Source of the DNA: Miscanthus floridulus
Taxonomy: Eukaryota > Streptophyta > Magnoliopsida > Poales > Poaceae
Assembly (NCBI RefSeq): GCF_019320115.1
Contig: NC_089581.1
Location: 71,345,155-71,409,154, forward strand
DNA length: 64,000 nt
Direction: 5' to 3'
Shown one piece after another: positions 58,341 to 64,000 of this stretch. Position 1 is the first letter of the stretch, and the number at the start of each line of letters is the position of its first letter. Under the pieces are notes generated by a model, which was not told the DNA's origin, made no database searches, and was given only the letters and a program-made list of their open reading frames with translations. A program made the translations under genes and the position numbers.

Positions 58341-60298
58341 ATGGCTCGTACCAAGGTAACGCCCCATAAGTCCGTTGGACCCAAAGGAGTTCCTCGTCAC
58401 TAGCTTGCCCCTAGAAGTGATGGTGCTAGCAGTAGTAGCTTTAGGCCTGATCCCCAGGCTGAGGTACAGAGGCTTTCAGCAGAGTTAGCACAGGCTACTA
58501 GAGATAGGGCCTTGGATGCCATCCAGGTGGGCAAGTTACAGGATCAATTGAGGCATGTCGCACCACCGCTCATAAGAACTGTGAGCGTATGTTAGTTTGT
58601 ATGGTGGAAGGAAGAAATGAAGCTTGGCATAGAGAAGATGTAGCTAGAGCCCGAGTTCATGAGTTAGAGTTTTATGTAGAAGACTTAGAAGAATATTATA
58701 CCAACCTGCATGAAGAAGTCCATAGGTTGAACAACCTTCTGAATCCAAATCATGAGCCTCAAGCTGATGCAATGGACCCAGGTGTCGTCATAGCAGATGA
58801 TGATGAGCCTAAAGAGGAGGAAGAAGAAGATCCAGAAGTAGTGATGGTCAATGAAAGTGATAATGAAGGCAGAAATGTTTCTGGAATGGATACCGATCAC
58901 GAGGTTTGATGTGATCGAGGAGAAGAGTAGAGTTGTAATATAGTGAGTTCTAGTCTAGTTGGGTAGTCTTGCTTAAGTGTAGACTTGTGTATAAATAAGT
59001 AAACCCAATGTAATGTGTTTGTAGTAAGCTCTTTTAATATTTCAATAAATGCTTGTGAGTAAAGTTTGGCTTGTCATGAATAGATGCCTCGTACTCATGC
59101 CTCGGATGTTCCTAGGTTCTTCGCAAGACGAGGGTGGTGATTCCTGATCCACCACCTAGTTCCACCAACTTTGGCTGATGCTATCGCAGCACTGGTCCAT
59201 GTGACCAGTAGATAATGCTCAGTTTGCTTTGGGAGTTAGCTCAAAGCAATCAGAATATGATGCAAGGGAATCAGTGGTTGTAATCATTCAAGGCAGGAAG
59301 CTACGTATGTTGACTTCATGGATACACGACCACCAGTATTTACCAAGGCTGACGAACCACTTGAAGCTGATGATTGGCTTCATACCATAGAGCAGAAGTT
59401 TGACCTCATTCCATGCACTGAGTTCTAGAAGCCTATTTTTGCTACCCAACAGCTTAGAGGTGTAGCAGGTGCTTGGTGGGCGAACCTTGTGGCCATGCAA
59501 CCAGCCGGTACTCGGTTAACTTGGGCTGAGTTCCATACTACTTTCCGTGCCCATTATATTCCAGAGGGAGTTATGGCCATGAAGCTGGATGAGTTTCTTG
59601 CTTTGAAGCAAGGTGATCAAACAATCATGCAGTATGTGGGCAAGTTCAATCACCTTTCATAGTATGCACAGGAGCATGTTAACACGGATGCCAAGAAGAA
59701 GTGGTTCATGCATGGTCTTAGTACCAAACTTCAGACCATGATGACTACATGCACAAATGTCATGTATCATGAGGCAGTTAACATTGCTATTGCTTCAGAG
59801 GAGAAATATCGGCAGCATAAGGAAATTAAGAAGAAAAAGAGTGTGCCATCTAGGTCTTACGGTGGCAATCAAAAGAGATAGAAGATAATTTATCATCCGG
59901 TGAATCACAACTGTCCTCCTTATCGTCCACCATAGTTCCAAGCCGGGCAGCGACCAAATGTCTTTCCTGCTATAACTTACCCAAACTCACAACAGACAAA
60001 TGTTCCTGGTGTTCGTGCTCCAACACCCCAAGGCCACAATTACCCATGTTTCAATTATGGGAAGTCAGGTCATTTCTCTAGGGAATGTCCGTAACCTAAG
60101 CAGTACAATCCAAATTTTTAGAAAGCTCCTAGAAATCAACAACAGGGTCAAGCTCAGGACAAGAACAACAACCAAAATGCTCAGAAGGGCAAAAATGAAA
60201 AGAAGACGGGGAGGGTTTTCTATACTCAAGCTGGGGAGATTCTAGAAGGGGAACCTATGATGCTGGGTATGTTTCCTATCAGCCGATCATCCTGCTAG
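58341..60298 (+). pseudogene. gag of element H (broken)
   Basis: It starts MARTKVTPHKSVGPKG at ATG 58341. TAG at 58401 stands where Gln fits. An acidic segment at 58589-58909 is in another frame. The core lies near 59310-59830: EPLEADDWLHTIEQKF, GAWWANLVA, TRLTWAEFHTTFRAHYIPEG, TIMQYVGKFNHLS. The zinc knuckle (about 60049-60090) reads CFNYGKSGHFSREC, so the second Cys is Tyr, as in element A. It ends in a Gln/Asn/Lys-rich tail. There are at least six TAG or TGA stops. Confidence 0.8.
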
Positions 60299-60300
60299 TT

Positions 60301-63300
60301 ATGCTTTTTTATTCTGGTGCATCTCATACATTCATCAATAGAACCTTTGTCATAAAGCATGAAATTCCAATTGGGGAAACAAAGGAGAATTTTTATATAA
60401 AATCACCCAGGGGACATCTGTGTACTAAGGAAATGGTGTACCAGGTACCCATAAACCTGGGTGGGCACATTTTTCCCACTACCATGATTATTCTAAAAGA
60501 TCAGGATATAGACGTGATCTTGGGAATGAATTGGATGTATCAGCATAAGGCTATTGTAGATACGTTGAATAGGACAATAAGGGTGAGTTTGCCAGATAGT
60601 AATTCTAAGCTTCTTATCCAACTTCCAATCTTAAAGAGAATAGTGGAAAAAGTTTGTGCCACTTTAGTCAAGGAGATTAGAGATATCCCTATAGTTTGTG
60701 AATTCTCAGATGTTTTTCCTGAAGATTTACCCAGTCTACCACCTGATAGGGATGTCCAGTTTGGAATAGATCTAAAACCTAGAACAGCTCCAATCTCTCG
60801 GAGAGCTTATAGGATGCCTCCCAAGGAATTAGCTGAGTTGAAGACTCAATTGCAAGAGTTGATTGATAAAGGTTTTATCCAACCTAGTTCATCACCTTAG
60901 GGGATGTCCAGCAATTTTGTGAAAAAGAAAGATGAGACCCTTGAGATTAGTGTTGACTATCGACCATTGAATGAAGTGACAATTAAAAATAAATATCCCT
61001 TACCTTGGATAGATTTACTTTTTGATCAACTGACTGGAGCTAAGGTTTTCTCCAAGATTGATTTGAGGTCAGGATATCATCAAATCAAAATTAAGCCTGA
61101 AGATATTCCCAAAATGACATTTACCACCAGATATGGACTTATATGAGTACCTTGGTAATGTCTTTTGGTTTGACAAATGCCCCAGCTCAGTTCATGTATC
61201 TGATGAATTCAGTGTTCATGCCTGAGCTAGACAAGTTTGTAGTAGTCTTTATTGATGACATCTTAGTATATTCCAAGAATAAGAAAGAACATGTTGAACA
61301 TCTCAGAGTTGTTCTGACATGCCTAAGAGAACATCAGTTATATGCCAAGTTCAGTAAGTGTGACTTCTGGTTAAAGGAAGTACAGTTCTTAGGGCATGTC
61401 TTGTCAGCTGAAGGAGTTGTAGTAGATCCAAGCAAAGTTAAGGATATACTAGATTGGAAACCACCAACCACTGTTCATCAGGTTCAGAGTTTTCTAGGAA
61501 TGGCGGGTTATTACCGCCGTTTCATTCCAGATTTCTCTAGAATATCCAAGTCCATCACTGGATTGTTGAAAAACCAAGCCAAGTTTGTCTGGTCACCTGA
61601 CTGTGAAGAAGCTTTCCAGACTTTGAAAAGATTACTAACCACTGCACCAATGTTAGCACAACCAGACATCGAGAAGCCGTTCGACATTTATTGTGATGCT
61701 TCTGGTATTGGTATTGGGTGTGTATTGATGCAAGAAGGCCGAGTCATCGCCTATGCTTCCAGACAACTTAAGCGACATGAAGAACATTATCCAACCCATG
61801 ATTTGGAGTTAGAAGCAGTTATCCATGCTTTGAAGATTTGATGGCATTACCTGCTTGGTAATACTTGTCATATTTATATAGATTACAAGAGTCTAAAGTA
61901 TATCTTTACTCAATCAGAATTGAACATGCGGCAAAGAAGATGGTTGGAATTGATTAAAGATTATGACTTGGAGGTGCATTACCACCCTGGTAAAGCAAAT
62001 GTGGTTGCAGATGCACTCAGTCGTAAGAGCCATTGCAATTGTCTAACCATGAAGACAATGGATCTGACTTTATGTCAGGAGATGGAGGAGTTGAAAATAG
62101 AGATAATTCAACAAGGTAGTTTGACCAATATAATTGTTGAATCAACTATCCGAGACCAAATTATTGCTGCCTAGAAAGAAAACAAGGGTATAGCCCATAT
62201 CAAAGAAAGAGTTAGGAAGGGAAAAGCAACATGCTTCAGAATAGATGATGCAGGTGTGTTATGGTTCAAGAATCGCCTTGTGGTACCCAAGGTTCCTGAG
62301 TTGCGACAGTCAATTCTTGAAGAGGCACATACCACCTAGGTTCTCTATTCATCCAGGAAGTAATAAGATGTACCATGACTTGAAACAGAGATTTTGGTGG
62401 ACCAAAATGAAGATAGAGATTGCTCAATATATAGCCAAGTGTGATACTTGTCAAAAAGTAAAAGCTATACATTTGAAGTCCGCTAGAGAGTTACAGCCAT
62501 TGCCTATTCCAGCTTGGAAGTGGGAGGATATTAGTATGGACTTTATCGTCGGTCTACCCAAGACATCAAAAGGTTTTGACTCAATATGGGTTATTGTAGA
62601 TCGACTGACTAAGTCAGCAAATTTTCTTCCAGTCAAGAGTATATATCCCACTATCCAATATGCCAAGATGTATTTAGCATGAATCGTGAGCTTACATGGT
62701 GTACCAAAGACCATTGTGTCGGATAGAGGTACACAGTTTATTTCCAACTTTTGGAAACAATTGCATGCTTCGATGAGTACAAAACTTCTGTATAGTACCG
62801 CTTATCATCCACAGACTGATGGTCAGACTGAAAGAGTAAATCAAATACTTGAAGATATGTTAAGGTGTTGTGTCCTTAACTATTCCAATAAGTGGGATGA
62901 ATGCCTGTCTTTGGTTGAGTTCTCATACAACAATAGTTATCAAGAGAGCATTAAGATGGCTCCATTTGAAGCACTCTATGGTCATAGATGTAGAACATCG
63001 CTAAATTGGTCTAAACCTGGGGAACGATGGTTCTTTGGAGTTGACCTTGTGAAAGAAACAGAAGAGAAGGTTAGGCAAATACAAAATAATTTGAAGATAG
63101 CTCAGTCCCGACAAAAGAGTTATGCAGATAAACGACGTCGACCATTGGTGTTTAACAAGGGAGATTATGTATATCTGAAGGTATCACCAATGAAGGGAGT
63201 CAACCATTTCGGTGTTAACGGCAAGTTGGCACCTTGTTATATTGGACCATTTCAAATATTAGAGAGGTGTGGAAAGGTGGCATATCGCTTGAAGTTACCA

Positions 63301-63342
63301 GAACATCTCTTAGTTGTACACGATGTGTTCCATGTCTCCTAG
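60301..63342 (+). pseudogene. pol of element H: protease, RT, RNase H, integrase (broken)
   Basis: The protease begins LFYSGASHTFINRTF, where the catalytic Asp of D-S-G-A is Tyr. [43 protein letters not shown] (61248-61274, intact). RNase [17 protein letters not shown] and [18 protein letters not shown], then [16 protein letters not shown]. Integrase: H...H near 62350, CDTCQ (62441), SMDFIVGLPK, VSDRGTQFISNF and DGQTERVNQ (D-D-E). Damage: TAG 60898, small insertions near 61140-61155, TGA 61840, TAG 62172, frameshift near 62290, TGA 62680. Over 90% of the protein text is still readable. Confidence 0.9.
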
Positions 63343-63419
63343 TTAAAGAAATGTCTTCAAGTGCCTGATCAAAATATTGATATTGAAGGAGTGGAACTTG
63401 AACCTGATTTGACCTATTC

Positions 63420-63564
63420 CGAATATCCTATCCGAGTTCTAGATCAGAAAGACCATGTCACATGAAGGAGGACAATCAAGTTCTACAAGATACAATGGAA
63501 TCAACAATCAGAAGAAGAAGCTACTTGGGAATCCGAAGATTTCTTACTAGAACAGTTTCTGGAG
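63420..63564 (+). pseudogene. chromodomain at the integrase end of element H
   Basis: In frame after a TAG (63340) and linker: YPIRVLDQKDHVT, one TGA for Arg, then KFYKIQWNQQSEEEATWESE and FLLEQFLEF. It has the R-V-L-D start, I-x-W and E-A-T-W-E signature of chromovirus chromodomains, which bind marked histone tails and steer integration to heterochromatin. This settles the chromovirus assignment. Confidence 0.88.
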
Positions 63565-63726
63565 TTTCTTATGTCGATATAGAATAATGTTGTGTTTTGT
63601 CTTTACGAACTATATTTTGTAAAGGGACCTTAGCTATTTTATGGTCAGGTTTTGAATGTTTTTGCTTGACACATTTCCTTTTCCATTACTTTATCCTAGG
63701 ACTTTTAAATCTCGGGATGAGATTTC

Positions 63727-63742
63727 TTTTAGGGGGAAAGGT
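63727..63742 (+). other. polypurine tract of element H
   Basis: TTTTAGGGGGAAAGGT lies directly before the 3' LTR start TGTAACACC. Confidence 0.85.
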
Positions 63743-64000
63743 TGTAACACCTCTGGTGTTTTAAACCCTAAAAGATGCCATGTCATCATATGCATTGCAC
63801 ATCATTTTGAGTTAGTGAAAACTTTTATATGCAATCACTAAAACAAGTTTATTTTATGATTATATGGTTTTGATATGCATTCGCTCACCGATAAGACTAG
63901 GAGTGCTCTCCTGTCGTCCTTTCTTCTCCTCTGCTTTTCCTGTCGCTACCACCAGCTCCGACGAGCTCGCGCCATCACCGTAGCGCCTTCCCAGTCATAG
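63743..64000 (+). repeat. start of the 3' LTR of element H, with internal deletion
   Basis: The first ~125 bp match the 5' LTR with few differences. Then about 560 bp present in the 5' LTR (roughly 54457-55015) are missing, and it rejoins at CTCACCGATAAGACTAGGAG (5' LTR CTCGCCGATAAGACTGGGAG). The window ends inside it. Confidence 0.85.

Larger units (their letters stand above)
54334..64000 (+). mobile_element. Element H: Tekay-type chromovirus (Ty3/gypsy), runs past the window
   Basis: 5' LTR (54334-57950), initiator-Met-type primer site, gag, protease, RT, RNase H, integrase, chromodomain, polypurine tract, start of 3' LTR (63743). The integrase-end chromodomain and long LTR with TGTAACACC start identify a Tekay/Del-type chromovirus. 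It is inserted in the integrase of element E; AGTGA (54329-54333) is the left target site. Several stops and small indels are present. It is the only element here with nearly every pol domain in order for the gypsy class. Confidence 0.93.

Overview
This window reads as plant nuclear DNA, almost certainly from a grass genome. It is a nest of LTR retrotransposons, and I found no intact cellular gene. Evidence for a grass: Ty3/gypsy elements of the TAT and Tekay chromovirus types, SIRE/Maximus-type Ty1/copia elements, a Cassandra TRIM with 5S-like LTRs, and one GC-rich coding scrap with near-total G/C in third codon positions, as in grass genes. The exact species cannot be read from the sequence; a panicoid grass is my guess. 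Clade names come from protein motifs, LTR ends, primer sites and layout, not from a database search.

Layout, left to right. 1-1093: AT-rich flank, no gene. 1099-13926: TAT-like gypsy element A (+), decayed, split by two full-length Tekay-type solo LTRs in minus orientation: B (4248-8052) and D (10300-13821). Removing them restores the reading across the breaks. A is cut inside its RNase H by SIRE-type copia element C (+, 13926-25102), whose gag holds a tandem duplication and a Cassandra element (17067-17816). 25103-25886: tail of an unrecognised element plus the start of its LTR. 25887-28500: Tekay-type LTR F, ending at a 100-base assembly gap (28501-28600). 28610-29056: a TAT-like LTR in minus orientation. 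29784-35085: Tekay-type LTR G, enlarged by degenerate tandem repeats. From 35086 to beyond the window: a large SIRE/Maximus-type element E (-) with an extra long ORF after pol. It is interrupted by I (40805-52060, -), a TAT-like element with gag and protease but no reverse transcriptase, which carries two copies of an antisense gene. E is interrupted again by H (54334 to beyond 64000, +), a Tekay chromovirus with chromodomain.

Nearly every frame is broken by stops, many of them TAG where CAG (Gln) is expected. Catalytic changes are visible: Asp to Asn in the RT of A, Asp to Tyr in the protease of H. All elements look dead as seen here, although C, E and H keep intact RT metal-binding motifs.

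The most unusual signal is inside the Tekay-type LTRs. Across five separate LTRs (B, D, F, G, H) I see the same order of parts: a GC-rich block ending in a GT donor-like site, a short coding-like segment ending in a GC-type donor (AG|GCAAGC), about 1 kb, then an acceptor (TTGTTGCAG) and a short acidic coding end with a stop (the last parts not checked in F, which runs into the gap). In D and H the middle segment encodes a shared peptide whose DNA differences are largely synonymous, and the splice phases agree. This suggests that the LTR itself carries a small spliced gene.
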